A stretch of 64,000 nucleotides of DNA, taken from a bacterium. GTDB lineage: Bacteria > Planctomycetota > UBA1135 > UBA2386. Positions 50,822 through 59,812 of this stretch are shown piece after piece (position 1 is the stretch's first letter; the number at the start of each line of letters is the position of its first letter). Made by a program: the position numbers and the translations under genes. Location: NCBI GenBank assembly GCA_024743115.1, contig JANSXC010000010.1, positions 62,001 to 126,000 of the forward strand. Direction: 5' to 3'. The notes under the pieces are model-generated. The model was not told the DNA's origin. It was given only the letters and a program-made list of their open reading frames with translations, and did no database searches.

Positions 50822-51877
50822 ATGCGACGATTCTGGATCTCTTGGTTCCTGCCGATGGGCCTGGCGCTGCCGCTGGTTGCTCAGGGTCAGACGAAGGCCC
50901 CGGCGACGAAGGCCCCGGCGGCGAAGGCCCCGGCGACGAAGACCCCGGCGACGAAGACCCTGGAGCCGCACGCCGAGATCCCCGATGGCGGGACCGCCAA
51001 GGTCGGGGCGGCCGGATCGGGCGCGCGGCCGAAGGTCGACGCCAGGGAGTCGACGAGTTCCCTGGAGCCAGTGCGTCGGCATGGCGCTGGCGCACCGTCA
51101 TCGACCTCCGTGACCGCTCCGGTCAGCGCCGCCGGTCGCACTGCGCTGCAGCGTTGTCGCGAGTTGGCGAGGCGGGTCCGGGATCGCTCGGGCTCCGAGC
51201 GCCTGACTGCCCTGGCCGAGGCGGCGGCCAACTACGACCGGGTAGCAGATGGCTTCGCCCGGGAGCCCCGGGTCGCGGCGCGGGCCGCGTTCGCTGCCGC
51301 CGAGCTGTGGCGTCGGCACGGCAGTCTGGCGATCGCCGAGCGGTCCTACGGGGCGGCGGCGCTACTCGACCGGGGCCGCTACGGCGCACGTGGACTGCTC
51401 GGGGTTGCGGACATGCAGCGACGCCAGGGTCGGCGGCCTGCCGCGTTGTCGTCTTATTCGGCGGTCATCGAGGGGTTTCCTGCGGCCGGCTACGCGCAGC
51501 AGGCGCGCCTGGCGCGGGCGCGTCTACTGCGGTCGATGGGGCGACTCGAAACGGCGGTCGGCGGTGCTCGCGCCGCGCTCGAGTGCGCCCGGCCCGGCCG
51601 GCAGTTGTTCGACGCGTGCAACCTGCTCGCCCTGCTGCTGATCGAATCCGGCGACCTCGCCGCGGCGGAGTCTGCCCTGGCGCACGCCCGCAAATCCATT
51701 GCAGCGGCCCCCGGCGACGACCCGATAACTCGACAGCGTTGGCAGAAGGCGGTCGACGGGCTCTCGGGCTGGCGTGCGTTGCGTCGGGCCAAGGACCGCG
51801 CGACCGGGGCTGCGCGCGATGCGGTCCGGTTCGATCAGGATCGACGCCGTGTCGTTCCCGATCCCCCACTCCAGTAG
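50822..51877 (+). CDS. Secreted TPR-repeat protein with Lys/Ala/Pro repeats
   Basis: 351 residues from ATG 50822, preceded by GGAG about 10 bases upstream. GTG 50789, overlapping the sigma stop, would add an acidic lead that spoils the signal peptide. The signal ends near 'LPLVAQGQ'. A 25-residue K-A-P-A-T repeat is followed by a disordered region (to about 115), then TPR-like helices ('AAANYDRVADGFAREPRV', 'LAIAERSYGAAALLDRGRYG', 'LLALLLIESGDLAAAESALA'). Probably extracytoplasmic, working with the lipoprotein that follows. Confidence 0.75.
   Translation: MRRFWISWFLPMGLALPLVAQGQTKAPATKAPAAKAPATKTPATKTLEPHAEIPDGGTAKVGAAGSGARPKVDARESTSSLEPVRRHGAGAPSSTSVTAPVSAAGRTALQRCRELARRVRDRSGSERLTALAEAAANYDRVADGFAREPRVAARAAFAAAELWRRHGSLAIAERSYGAAALLDRGRYGARGLLGVADMQRRQGRRPAALSSYSAVIEGFPAAGYAQQARLARARLLRSMGRLETAVGGARAALECARPGRQLFDACNLLALLLIESGDLAAAESALAHARKSIAAAPGDDPITRQRWQKAVDGLSGWRALRRAKDRATGAARDAVRFDQDRRRVVPDPPLQ
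50891..50965 (+). repeat. Five 15-base tandem repeats coding T-K-A-P-A
   Basis: Units of the form [AG]CGAAGGCCCCGGCG recur five times with small changes, coding T/A-K-A/T-P-A pentads. The core AAGGCCCCGGCG is the same as in the rluB repeat at 9328-9417, 41 kb away. Confidence 0.8.
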
Positions 51878-51890
51878 AATCCCCATCACG

Positions 51891-52334
51891 ATGCGCCGTT
51901 CTCTGATCCTGTCTGCGTTCTTGCCCCTGTTCTTGTGCAGTGGATGCGCGGTGTCGCACGGCATCGATTCGTTGGCGAGTGCATGCCCACCGCCGGAGTT
52001 CGGCCGACCCGTCTACGTGCGGGCGATTGCCGGCACGGGCGCATGGGTCGGGGGCATCGCTGGTGGCATCGTGTCGATCGTGGCGTTGCCCGTGACCTAC
52101 CCGATCAGTCTGCTAGCGGAGGACAGCCTCGGCGAGACCGGTCAGAGTGAGTTCCTGTTCTTCCCGGCTCTCGGTGCGGCATCGGTCGGACACACGCTCT
52201 TTGGTGGTGCTGCCGATATCCTCGACTACACGTTCCGCAGGGCGTGGGTCGGGACGGATGACGACCCGATCATGCGTTACGACTTCGAGCCGGCAGCGGC
52301 GCCGTCGTTGCCGCAAGCCCCGGCGGGCCGATAG
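51891..52334 (+). CDS. Small hypothetical lipoprotein
   Basis: 147 residues from ATG 51891. A lipoprotein signal ends at Cys19 ('LCSGC'). A second hydrophobic stretch (about 45-80, 'GTGAWVGGIAGGIVSIVALP') suggests a membrane-embedded hairpin, then 'FLFFPALGAASVGHTLFGGAADI'. The pattern recalls planctomycete lipoproteins of the 'ECF sigma - TPR - lipoprotein' clusters. Function unknown. It is convergent with the histidine kinase. Confidence 0.68.
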   Translation: MRRSLILSAFLPLFLCSGCAVSHGIDSLASACPPPEFGRPVYVRAIAGTGAWVGGIAGGIVSIVALPVTYPISLLAEDSLGETGQSEFLFFPALGAASVGHTLFGGAADILDYTFRRAWVGTDDDPIMRYDFEPAAAPSLPQAPAGR

Positions 52335-52342
52335 CGCGACCG

Positions 52343-52382
52343 TTGCGCTGCGCGGGTTCGGACTTGCGCTACGCGGGTTCGG
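52343..52382. repeat. Tandem 19-base direct repeat at a convergent junction
   Basis: TTGCGCTGCGCGGGTTCGG (52343-52361) and TTGCGCTACGCGGGTTCGG (52364-52382) differ by one base, period 21. The second copy includes the stop and last codons of the histidine kinase on the minus strand. Probably a local duplication. Confidence 0.75.
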
Positions 52383-53904
52383 TCGACGATTGCTCGTCGA
52401 GAATCGCGCGAGCGCGGTCCGCAAGTGCGGTGGGGGAGAATGGCTTGGCAAGGAAGTGGCGCCGCGGCCCGTTGGTCAGGCCCTCGGATTCTTCGGGCCG
52501 CCCGGAGACGTAGAGCACATGCGTGTCTCCAAGCTGGTCCCCGAGTTGCTGGGTCATCGTGGCGCCGTCGATGCCCGGCATCCCAACGTCGGTGATGATG
52601 AGGTCGAACGATCGCCTTTCGAGGATCGTCATGGCCGATTCGGCGTCGGGTGCGGAGAGGACGTCGTAGCCCGCGCGTTCGAGAGCGACCTGCGTAACGC
52701 GGCGGACCATGTCCTCGTCCTCGATGAGCAGGATCGTGGAGCTACCGTTCTGCCGCTTGACCGAGCCTGGAACGACGACGCGTTCATTCGAGGTGGCGCA
52801 GGGCAGCAGCACCACGAACTCTGCGCCGGGCGCCGGTGACTCAGATGCGCGGATCGTGCCGCCCGACTGCGCGATGATGCCAAACGAGGTCGACAGCCCC
52901 AGGCCCGTGCCGCGCGGCTTGGTGGTGAAGAACGCGTCGAACAGCCGCTCTTGATGCTGCGGAGGGATTCCCGGTCCTGAATCGCGGACGGAGATTCGTA
53001 CCCATTTCTCCTCGCCATCGCGTGGCAGGCTCGGCTCGGTGCCGTGGTCGACTCGGGTTGCGTGGATTTTGATCGTGCCGGCGCCGTCCATTGCATCCTT
53101 GGCGTTGACGACGAGGTTCATGAACACCTGCTCGAGCTGGGATTGGTCCGCGCGGATCTGGCCGAGCGGGCGTTCGATCGTGGCGTCGAGTACTACGCGT
53201 TCGCCGGCGAGTCGGCGGAGCATGGGCGTGACGTCGGCGAGGAAGGACTCGAGATCGATGATGCCGATCTGCAGCGCTTGCTGCCGCGCGAAGGTCAGGA
53301 GCTGGGTTGTGAGCTGCTGGCCGCGGCCGGCAGCGTCCTCGATGTTGCGCAGGCTGTGCTGCACGGCCTCGGGGACATCGGGTTCCCGCTGGGCACACTG
53401 GGCCTCACCGCGAATCACGGTCAGCACGTTGTTGAAGTCGTGGGCCACGCCGCCGGCGAGTTGGCCCATGCTCTCCATCTTCTGTGCTTGCCGCAGTTGC
53501 GCCTCGAGGCTGCGCCGTGACGTGACGTCGACGAGCGTGCCGGTGAGTCGCTCTGCCGCTCCGATCGCGTCGAACTGCGCGGCAGCGACGCACTGCAGCC
53601 AGCGATCGGCGGTGTCGTCAGGGCCTGCACGGCGGATCTCGATCTCGAGCTCCGCGCCGTCGCCGGACAACACGCGTTCAATCCGGCGGCGGAACTCGTC
53701 AGCGTCGCCGCCCCGCAACACCTGCAGGAACGCGCCGAACGAGGTCGGGGCCGCGCCGTCTGGCACGCCGAGCAGTTCGGCGGCCGGGCCGACCCACTGC
53801 ATTGCGTCTGCCGCCACGTCCCATTCCCACACTGCCGTGCGAGAAAGCGATGTGACGATTCGGAGCCGTTCCTGCGCGGACGGTCCGCGATCCTCGGAAG
53901 CCAT
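52369..53904 (-). CDS. Hybrid PAS-domain histidine kinase/response regulator
   Basis: 511 residues from ATG 53904 with AGGTGA just upstream. A PAS-like sensor (about 20-130, 'VWEWDVAADAMQWVGPAAEL') is followed by HisKA with 'MGQLAGGVAHDFNNVLTVIR' (phospho-His), the ATPase domain 'QLEQVFMNLVVNAKDAM', 'VRDSGPGIPPQHQERLFDAF', 'GTGLGLSTSFGI', and a C-terminal receiver 'ILLIEDEDMVRRV', 'DLIITDVGMPGIDG' (phospho-Asp) and 'FLAKPFSP'. No membrane segment: a soluble sensor. It has no adjacent output regulator; the lone receiver at 29129 is a possible but unproven partner. Confidence 0.93.
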   Translation of the reverse strand: MASEDRGPSAQERLRIVTSLSRTAVWEWDVAADAMQWVGPAAELLGVPDGAAPTSFGAFLQVLRGGDADEFRRRIERVLSGDGAELEIEIRRAGPDDTADRWLQCVAAAQFDAIGAAERLTGTLVDVTSRRSLEAQLRQAQKMESMGQLAGGVAHDFNNVLTVIRGEAQCAQREPDVPEAVQHSLRNIEDAAGRGQQLTTQLLTFARQQALQIGIIDLESFLADVTPMLRRLAGERVVLDATIERPLGQIRADQSQLEQVFMNLVVNAKDAMDGAGTIKIHATRVDHGTEPSLPRDGEEKWVRISVRDSGPGIPPQHQERLFDAFFTTKPRGTGLGLSTSFGIIAQSGGTIRASESPAPGAEFVVLLPCATSNERVVVPGSVKRQNGSSTILLIEDEDMVRRVTQVALERAGYDVLSAPDAESAMTILERRSFDLIITDVGMPGIDGATMTQQLGDQLGDTHVLYVSGRPEESEGLTNGPRRHFLAKPFSPTALADRARAILDEQSSTEPA

Positions 53905-54209
53905 GGTTCACCTGCCTGGGATACGGTGATCGGAGGGCGTGCTCTTCCGCTCCACTCGGAAGGACTCCCTCCTTTGCTGAGAACGTAGTCCTTGCGCCGT
54001 GCGGTGCAACCCTCGGCGGTTCGGGACCTTCTGCCATCGATCCGCCGACGCCGTCGAGTCTTCGGGGTGAGCAGACCACGACGCGCCATGGCGCCGTGAC
54101 GGGCAGGGCGCGGCTACGGGCCATGGCCACGGGCGCTCGGTCGGCGCCGGCACGGTGTGCGTGGTCTCGCACCGGTCAACGCTAACCTCTTACCTGTGCT
54201 TGCTTACGG
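53905..54209. other. Intergenic region with inverted repeat, 305 bases
   Basis: This gap carries the promoter side of the histidine kinase (minus) and the 3' end of the S9 peptidase gene (minus). A perfect 7-bp inverted repeat (AAGGACT 53960-53966, AGTCCTT 53987-53993) lies in the kinase leader. I see no gene or RNA signature. Confidence 0.5.
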
Positions 54210-56279
54210 CTATCGGCGGCCGGAGCTGGCCTCGGCCGGTGCCGCGTTCTTGGGCGCGTTCGCGGCGGCGTTCTCGGAGTCATTCTTCCGATAGCGTTCG
54301 AACCAGCCGCGCACGTAGAGGATCCGGCGCATGCGGTTGCTCACGTGGCGTCCGGCCGCACCGTGGTACTCGTCGGGCACGCGGACCATGACGCTGTCGA
54401 TCTTCCGGAGGCGAAGGGCCTGGTAGTACTCTTCGGTCTGGGCCATCGGCGTGCGCAGGTCGAGTTCGCCGGTGATCAGCATCGTCGGCGTCGTGACATT
54501 GCCCACGAGTCGCAGCGGTGACCGCCGCCAGTGCTCCTCGATGCCTTCCCACGGCAGCTTCTCGAAGTTGGTGTACCAGTAGGGTCCGTCCGTCGTGCCG
54601 ACGAAGCTGATCCAGTTGGTCACGGGGAACATCGATACTGCCGCCGCGAAGCGATCCGTCTTGCCGACGATCCAGCACGTCAGCACACCACCGCCACTGC
54701 CGCCGTAGACGAACAGGTTGTCCGTGTCGATGTAGCCCTGCGCGATCACGTGATCGACGCAGGCCATGAGGTCGTCGTAGTCCTGGCCGGGATACGCGTT
54801 GTTGATCGCGTTGCCGAACTGCTTGCCGTAGCCGAGCGAGCCGCGCGGGTTGGTGTAGACCACGACGTAGCCGTTGGCGGCGTGGTTCTGGCGTTCGAAG
54901 TCGAAGTTGACGCCGTACATCCCGTGCGGGCCGCCGTGGATCTGCAGGATCAGCGGATACTGCTTCGTCGGGTCGAAGTCCGGCGGCTTCACGATCCAGC
55001 CCTGCACCTTCAGGCCGTCTGCGGAGGCCGTCCAGAACTCCTCGACCGCGCCGAGTTCGACGTCACCGAGCACGTCGGCGTGCACGTTCGTGAGCTGGCG
55101 TTGTTCTTCACCGTGGCGTAGCACGATGTCGGACGGCCGATGCGGCGAGGTCTCGGTGCCGAGCAACGCGCCGCGGAAGTCGACATCCGCGAGCCGGAAC
55201 TGCAGGTTGCCGCGCACCAGCTGCGTGATCTCGCCATCGCGCGTCACCTTGAACGCGTGCGACATGCCGCGGTCGCGCGTCGTGTAGTAGATCGCGCTGG
55301 AGTCGGCGCTCCATATCAGGCTGCCCGGCGAGCGATCCTGCGCTGCGGTGAGCGCGCGTGGGTTGCTGCCGTCGCGGGCCATGACGTAGATGCTCGACAC
55401 GTTGTAGGTGTCGCGGTTGGTGTCGAACCCGGTGTAGGCGATCCACTTGCCGTCCGGGGAGACGATCGGGCCGCGGTCAGGGCCGGTTCGCGTCGTGAGC
55501 TGCTGCACCTCGCCGGAGTCGATCGTGACCGCGTAGACCTCGGACTCGCGTACCTGCCAGTCGGCGTCTTCGGCGCGCAGGCCGCTGAACACGAGTGCCT
55601 TGCCGTCCGGCGTCCACTCGCCGCCGCCGTGATCGAAGTCGCCACTCGTGATCTGGCGCGGGGTGCCGCCGGTTGCGTCCACGACGAACAGGTGCCGGAA
55701 CCCGCTCGGTCGATAGCCGCGACGGTCGCTGCGATAGTTCAGCCGCGTGATGACCGTCGGTTCGGGTGCCCACTTCGCACCCTTCGGTCGTTTGGGCAGT
55801 TTGATCGGGAAGCCATCCTTCTGCTGCACCTGCATCGAGAACGCGAGCGACCGGCCGTTCGGCGACCAGCGCAGGTTGCCCGGCCCCTCGGTCAGGCGCG
55901 TGACTTGCGTGACCGAGCGGTCGTCGAGATGCATGACATGGATCTGCGTGCCGTCGGGCTTGCCGCGCCGCGTGAACGCGATCCGCGTGCCATCGGGTGA
56001 CCACCGCGGCGAGCCGCCCTCGGTCAGGAAGCGCTGGCCGTCGCCGTTGCGTGCCATGATCCAGAGCTCGCTCTGCATGCGATCGTTGACCTTGTCGGTC
56101 CAGGAACGCGTGTAGACGATGCGCGTGCCGTCGGGCGAGAACTGCGGATTGCCCACACGTTCCCAGTCCAGCAGCGTGGCGAGCTCGAGGCCCTTGCTCG
56201 TTGCAGTTGAAGGCGCGGCAGACGGGTTCTGCCCGATGGCCGCAGCGGCGAGCAGGCTGATGATCAGGATCCTTGGCAT
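54210..56279 (-). CDS. S9 family prolyl oligopeptidase-like serine peptidase
   Basis: 689 residues. A signal peptide ends near 'AAAAIGQNPSAA'. Residues about 30-400 are a WD40-like/PD40 propeller ('NPQFSPDGTRIVYTRSW', 'NLRWSPNGRSLAFSM', 'PIVSPDGKWIAYTGF'). The alpha/beta-hydrolase domain carries the nucleophile elbow 'FVYGGSGGGVLTCW' (Ser about 525), Asp in 'MLITGELDLRTPMAQTEEY' and His in 'VPDEYHGAAGRH'. It resembles acylaminoacyl-peptidase/DPP-type S9C enzymes, exported to degrade peptides. A short Lys/Ala tail ends it. Confidence 0.92.
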   Translation of the reverse strand: MPRILIISLLAAAAIGQNPSAAPSTATSKGLELATLLDWERVGNPQFSPDGTRIVYTRSWTDKVNDRMQSELWIMARNGDGQRFLTEGGSPRWSPDGTRIAFTRRGKPDGTQIHVMHLDDRSVTQVTRLTEGPGNLRWSPNGRSLAFSMQVQQKDGFPIKLPKRPKGAKWAPEPTVITRLNYRSDRRGYRPSGFRHLFVVDATGGTPRQITSGDFDHGGGEWTPDGKALVFSGLRAEDADWQVRESEVYAVTIDSGEVQQLTTRTGPDRGPIVSPDGKWIAYTGFDTNRDTYNVSSIYVMARDGSNPRALTAAQDRSPGSLIWSADSSAIYYTTRDRGMSHAFKVTRDGEITQLVRGNLQFRLADVDFRGALLGTETSPHRPSDIVLRHGEEQRQLTNVHADVLGDVELGAVEEFWTASADGLKVQGWIVKPPDFDPTKQYPLILQIHGGPHGMYGVNFDFERQNHAANGYVVVYTNPRGSLGYGKQFGNAINNAYPGQDYDDLMACVDHVIAQGYIDTDNLFVYGGSGGGVLTCWIVGKTDRFAAAVSMFPVTNWISFVGTTDGPYWYTNFEKLPWEGIEEHWRRSPLRLVGNVTTPTMLITGELDLRTPMAQTEEYYQALRLRKIDSVMVRVPDEYHGAAGRHVSNRMRRILYVRGWFERYRKNDSENAAANAPKNAAPAEASSGRR

Positions 56280-56434
56280 GGCGTTCTCCGGGTCTTCGCG
56301 AAGACCCGCAGTTGTAGGTGGGAGTCGATCGCATGCCTACCGGTGGCGCGTGTCGTGACCAGAATCACACGAACCTCTGAACCGGAGGGCTTTCGCAAAC
56401 CCCGACGATGGACGAAACTGCAGGTGAGGCCATC

Positions 56435-57034
56435 ATGACCACATCCGTGCTGTCACAGCCGACGCTGGTGCTCAACCGTTCGTGGGTCGCGATCGACACG
56501 ACGACGGTGCTGGGAGCGATGCGTCTGCTGTTCAAGGGCTCCGCGGTCGCGATCGCGCCGGAGAGCTACGAAACGCACGGGTTCCACTCCTGGGCCGACC
56601 TCGCGGTCGAACCGCACGAGCCGCACATTCGCACGCCGCGGTGGCGCATTCGGGTGCCGGAGATCATTGCGCTGACGTGCTACGACAAGGTGCCGCGGCG
56701 CACGGTCGCGTTTACCCGGCGCAATCTGTTCGAGCGCGATCGTCGCTCGTGTCAGTACTGTGGTTGTCGGCCCGGCACGGCCGAGCTGACGATCGATCAC
56801 GTATTGCCGCGTTCGCGCGGTGGCCTGAGTTCGTGGCGCAACTGCGTGCTCGCATGTGTGGACTGCAATCGTCGCAAGGCCGACCGCACGCCCGCCGAAG
56901 CGCACATGCACCTGTTGCGCGAGCCCGTCGCGCCGGATTGGCGCCCGACGCTCGACGTGCCGCTCGGCCGCATGCGGCAGTCGTGGCAGAAGTTCGTCAG
57001 CGACCGCTACTGGGATACGGCGCTCGAGCCGTAG
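56435..57034 (+). CDS. HNH endonuclease domain protein
   Basis: 199 residues from ATG 56435; GTGAGG lies six bases upstream; ATG 56408 would add nine residues. Residues about 105-155 are an HNH zinc finger: 'RSCQYCGCRPGTAELTIDHV' with 'LPRSRGG', 'NCVLACVDCNRRKADRTP'. The N-terminal 'LVLNRSWVAIDTTTVLGAM' block is the typical lead of this widespread HNH family. Probable DNA nuclease of unknown purpose; no partner restriction or repair gene is adjacent. Confidence 0.85.
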   Translation: MTTSVLSQPTLVLNRSWVAIDTTTVLGAMRLLFKGSAVAIAPESYETHGFHSWADLAVEPHEPHIRTPRWRIRVPEIIALTCYDKVPRRTVAFTRRNLFERDRRSCQYCGCRPGTAELTIDHVLPRSRGGLSSWRNCVLACVDCNRRKADRTPAEAHMHLLREPVAPDWRPTLDVPLGRMRQSWQKFVSDRYWDTALEP

Positions 57035-57044
57035 GTGTTCGCAG

Positions 57045-57431
57045 CTATCGCTGCACGCGATCGACGAACACTTCGCCGTTTGCCGCGATCGCTGCGACCG
57101 GTCGGGTCGAGTGGAGCGGATCGAGCGGCGACCACGAGCGATCGACCACGGTCAGTTCGATCCGCTGGCCGGCGGTGACGGCCGCCCGCATGCGTTCGAA
57201 GTCGAGGCCACACTGCCGATGGCGGTTGAGGTAGTAGTGGTAGTCGTCGCCCTTCAGGCGGATTGCGAGATCGGCGTGTTCGGTCTCGTGCCAGCCCTGC
57301 AGTTCGCCGCGCACGACGAACGTGTTGGTGGTCGTCGGTTTCGGCACCGGGGTCAGCGCCAGAGCGCCGAGCGTGATCACAGCGAGGCCAGAGATCGTCA
57401 GGAGAACGCGAATGGACGAGGAGCGTGGCAT
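57045..57431 (-). CDS. Hypothetical membrane-anchored protein
   Basis: 128 residues from ATG 57431, chosen because it gives an N-terminal hydrophobic helix ('VLLTISGLAVITLGALAL'). The rest is soluble and strand-rich ('NTFVVRGELQGWHETEH', 'QRIELTVVDRSWSPLD', 'IAANGEVFVDR'). No family recognised. It is convergent with the HNH gene, ten bases apart. Confidence 0.65.
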   Translation of the reverse strand: MPRSSSIRVLLTISGLAVITLGALALTPVPKPTTTNTFVVRGELQGWHETEHADLAIRLKGDDYHYYLNRHRQCGLDFERMRAAVTAGQRIELTVVDRSWSPLDPLHSTRPVAAIAANGEVFVDRVQR

Positions 57432-57633
57432 GGCTCCAGAATACCCGTTCGCCGCTCGGCGGGGGCAGGCTCGCCCGAACGGGGGTCGTTCGACAGGCGA
57501 CTTTCCGTGGCTTGCTGCCCGATCGCCGCGCGTTGCCGATCTCCGCAACTCACGCGGAGTTCGCGTTCGCCCGAATTGCTGGTAGCCGGCGTTATGAGGC
57601 GCTGCGATTGGGACCGTTCCTGCAGAGGTAACC

Positions 57634-58020
57634 ATGTTCCAACGACTCCTTGCCCTGTCTCTGCTGGTCTTCACCTGTTCGTTCGCAGCGGCGCAGTGTC
57701 ATCCTCCCGCTCTGGATGATCCGCTCCATTGGGAGATCCATGGGCCCGATGGGTCCCTGGGGATGAACATCGAGGTCGAACTGCTGTTCTCCGAGGGCAA
57801 CGTCGACGTCTTCTTGATGGCTACGGAAGTCATCATCGACGGCGAGCCGGTGGTCTTCATCAGCTACGCGTTCCAGGAGTGGTTCGAGAACGAGACCCAG
57901 TGCGAGGTCGACGTGCTGAATGGCGACAGCGGCAACTGGACCGAATGGCACTGGCAGGGGGATCACTTCCAGAAGGTCGGCGGTACCCAGCACCAGCGCT
58001 TCTTCTACCCCATCTACTGA
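57634..58020 (+). CDS. Small secreted hypothetical protein
   Basis: 128 residues with a signal peptide (cleavage near 'FAAAQC') and AGAGGT before ATG 57634. The mature domain is strand-rich and aromatic ('HWEIHGPDGSLGMNIEVELL', 'VVFISYAFQEWFENETQCEV', 'WTEWHWQGDHF'). No family recognised. A small perfect hairpin follows the stop. Confidence 0.65.
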   Translation: MFQRLLALSLLVFTCSFAAAQCHPPALDDPLHWEIHGPDGSLGMNIEVELLFSEGNVDVFLMATEVIIDGEPVVFISYAFQEWFENETQCEVDVLNGDSGNWTEWHWQGDHFQKVGGTQHQRFFYPIY

Positions 58021-58025
58021 GTCCA

Positions 58026-58040
58026 CCGACCGCAGGTCGG
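58026..58040 (+). terminator. Short hairpin after the secreted protein gene
   Basis: CCGACC (58026-58031) and GGTCGG (58035-58040) pair perfectly around GCA, six bases after the stop at 58020. There is no U-tract; termination is inferred from position. Confidence 0.45.
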
Positions 58041-58142
58041 CGCCAGGCTCTGACTCTTGCCGGGCTGGTCGCGGCGTCACGCCAACGGGCTGGAGGGCAG
58101 CCGCGAGCATGATTGTCGTGGCCGCCCGGCAGAGTCGCTTTG

Positions 58143-58922
58143 CTATTCGATGAGGAACGCGTCGAGCGCTTCGCGATATCCCGTCGGTGAGCGTGTCCAG
58201 AGGTTCTCGTGGCGACCGCCGCGGATCCATGTGAGCTGTTTGCGCCGTGCGCCGCACGCTGCGAACAGGGCGCGGGTTTCGTCAGGCCTGGCGTAGGGAT
58301 CCTGGTCGCCAGCGAGAACGAGGGTGGGGCAACGGATGCTAGCCACCCGATCGATCGGGCGAAGGGTGGCGATGTCCGCTCCAATCGCGCTGGCGCCTTC
58401 GACCTGCTGCCACGCGTAGGTGATCGTCGCCGCGCCAAGGGACTGGCCGTGGAGTCCGATCTCCTGGAAGCCTCTGCGTCGCGCGAGCTGGAGCCACGCC
58501 AGGAGATCCAGCCGTTCGGGATAGCCGAAGCCGATGCGATCGCCCGCGCTCTCGCCCGTGCCGCGAAGGTCGGGCAGCAGGACCGACCAACCACGTGCGA
58601 GGTAGGAACCCGCGACGCCGAGGTTCGAAGTGCGGTTGCCGCCGAGACCCGCGAGCAGGATGACGATGCGATGCTCGGAGCGACGAACCAGCCAGGCGCG
58701 CACCTCGAGCCCGTCGTGGGTCGTCGCCGCGACGGCTTCGACCAGGTGGCCGTCGAGCTCGGTTCGAGCCGTGATGCTGGCCGGATGGGGTGCCGTCGCG
58801 ACCGCGATCGTCAACCAGCCGCAAGCGAGCCAGGCCAGTGATCCGGCAAGGATTGTGGCCAGCAACCAGCGCCGCCACCGCGACCGTCGGCGACCCTGTT
58901 CGAGATCATCGCGGCGCCCCAT
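58143..58922 (-). CDS. Membrane-anchored alpha/beta hydrolase
   Basis: 259 residues from ATG 58922, which shares one base with the upstream stop (TGATG). N-terminal basic segment then one membrane helix (about 20-42, 'LLATILAGSLAWLACGWLTI'). Hydrolase core: 'IVILLAGLGGNRTSNLG' oxyanion-loop area, 'LLPDLRGTGES', the elbow 'EIGLHGQSLGAATI' (Ser), 'TLVLAGDQDPYARPDE' (Asp) and 'IRGGRHENLW' (His). A short lid. Similar to serine aminopeptidase/BEM46-type proteins; substrate unknown. Coupled to the HEAGH protein upstream. Confidence 0.82.
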   Translation of the reverse strand: MGRRDDLEQGRRRSRWRRWLLATILAGSLAWLACGWLTIAVATAPHPASITARTELDGHLVEAVAATTHDGLEVRAWLVRRSEHRIVILLAGLGGNRTSNLGVAGSYLARGWSVLLPDLRGTGESAGDRIGFGYPERLDLLAWLQLARRRGFQEIGLHGQSLGAATITYAWQQVEGASAIGADIATLRPIDRVASIRCPTLVLAGDQDPYARPDETRALFAACGARRKQLTWIRGGRHENLWTRSPTGYREALDAFLIE

Positions 58923-59380
58923 CAATCCGACCCGAGCACGCCGTCGAGGAGATCGCGATCCAGGGTCTCGTGCGCGGCGAGCGCGTCGGCGATTCGGCAA
59001 ACGCATTCCCAGCTGCGCGGGTCCTCGAGTTCGCGCGCCGCGATGGTGATCCATTCGTGCAGCGTCGGCGTTCTGGCCTCGCCCGGGGCGAGCTCATCGA
59101 GCGCTACCGTGACTTCCTGCCAATCGCCGCGCCACGAACTGGGGTCGGTGCTCAGGGCGTCCTGGCCCAGCCAGATCGTCTCGGCGATCGGGCCTGCGAG
59201 TGCGGTGAGAGCCGATCGATACGTCTGTTCGCGAGCGGTGAGACCACGCCAGGCGATCGCTGTGCGGCCCTCTTGCTCGGCGTCCTCGGACTCCAACGTC
59301 GACTCCAGCACCTCACCGCCGAGCAGGTCGGCCAAGAATACGTGGCCGGCTTCGTGGTATGCCGTGCGCTCGTCGGACAT
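58922..59380 (-). CDS. Stand-alone M41-like HEAGH metallopeptidase domain
   Basis: 152 residues. 'TAYHEAGHVFLADLLGGEV' carries the H-E-A-G-H zinc site of FtsH-type M41 peptidases, and 'SWRGDWQEVTVALDEL' has a downstream Asp in the position of the third zinc ligand. 'ALTALAGPIAETIWLG' corresponds to the M41 'lagraAE' helix. There is no AAA+ ATPase or membrane helix, unlike FtsH. So it is either an independent peptidase or needs a separate unfoldase. It overlaps the alpha/beta hydrolase gene. Confidence 0.75.
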   Translation of the reverse strand: MSDERTAYHEAGHVFLADLLGGEVLESTLESEDAEQEGRTAIAWRGLTAREQTYRSALTALAGPIAETIWLGQDALSTDPSSWRGDWQEVTVALDELAPGEARTPTLHEWITIAARELEDPRSWECVCRIADALAAHETLDRDLLDGVLGSD

Positions 59381-59388
59381 GCGTTGGG

Positions 59389-59793
59389 CTAGTTCGGCTG
59401 CAGACGCCGACGCATGTCTTCGTACGCGGCGTCAATCAGCGTGCGGAGCGCGATGGCATCGATTTCGCGATCTGGACTCAGTTTGACGTGACGCATGTAT
59501 TTGCCGGTGCCCATCAGCAGGCCGGTGGAATCCTCGAGCTCGGCGCCCCGGAAGAAGCCGAGATTCACGTGGGCCTTGAATGCGTCCACGTAGGCGAACG
59601 CGGTCGGTGGCGCGCCGACGCAGGCCGTGGGATGGCCGTCGTGTAGTAGTTCGCGAACGTCGGCGCCCGCGTTGCGCAGCGCTGCGAACCAGTCGCGGGC
59701 GAGTGCCTGCAGTGGGTCACGGCAGTCACCGAACCATGCCTCGACTGCGGGGTCGCGCGGCAGCGCCTCGGGGAAGTGGAAGAGTCCGTTCAC
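59389..59793 (-). CDS. DUF1801/YdhG-like protein
   Basis: 134 residues from GTG 59793. The fold signature is 'VRELLHDGHPTACVGAPPTAFAYVDAFKAHVNLGFFRGAEL' (read in parts), followed by 'LLMGTGKYMRHVKLSPDREI' and a terminal helix, as in DUF1801 (frataxin-like fold). An 8-codon ATG frame ending TGA over this GTG lies between it and the chromate transporter stop, so re-initiation or a single-base difference in the real start is possible. Function unknown for the family. Confidence 0.75.
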   Translation of the reverse strand: MNGLFHFPEALPRDPAVEAWFGDCRDPLQALARDWFAALRNAGADVRELLHDGHPTACVGAPPTAFAYVDAFKAHVNLGFFRGAELEDSTGLLMGTGKYMRHVKLSPDREIDAIALRTLIDAAYEDMRRRLQPN

Positions 59794-59812
59794 GGGGTGG
59801 GTTGTGGGGTGG

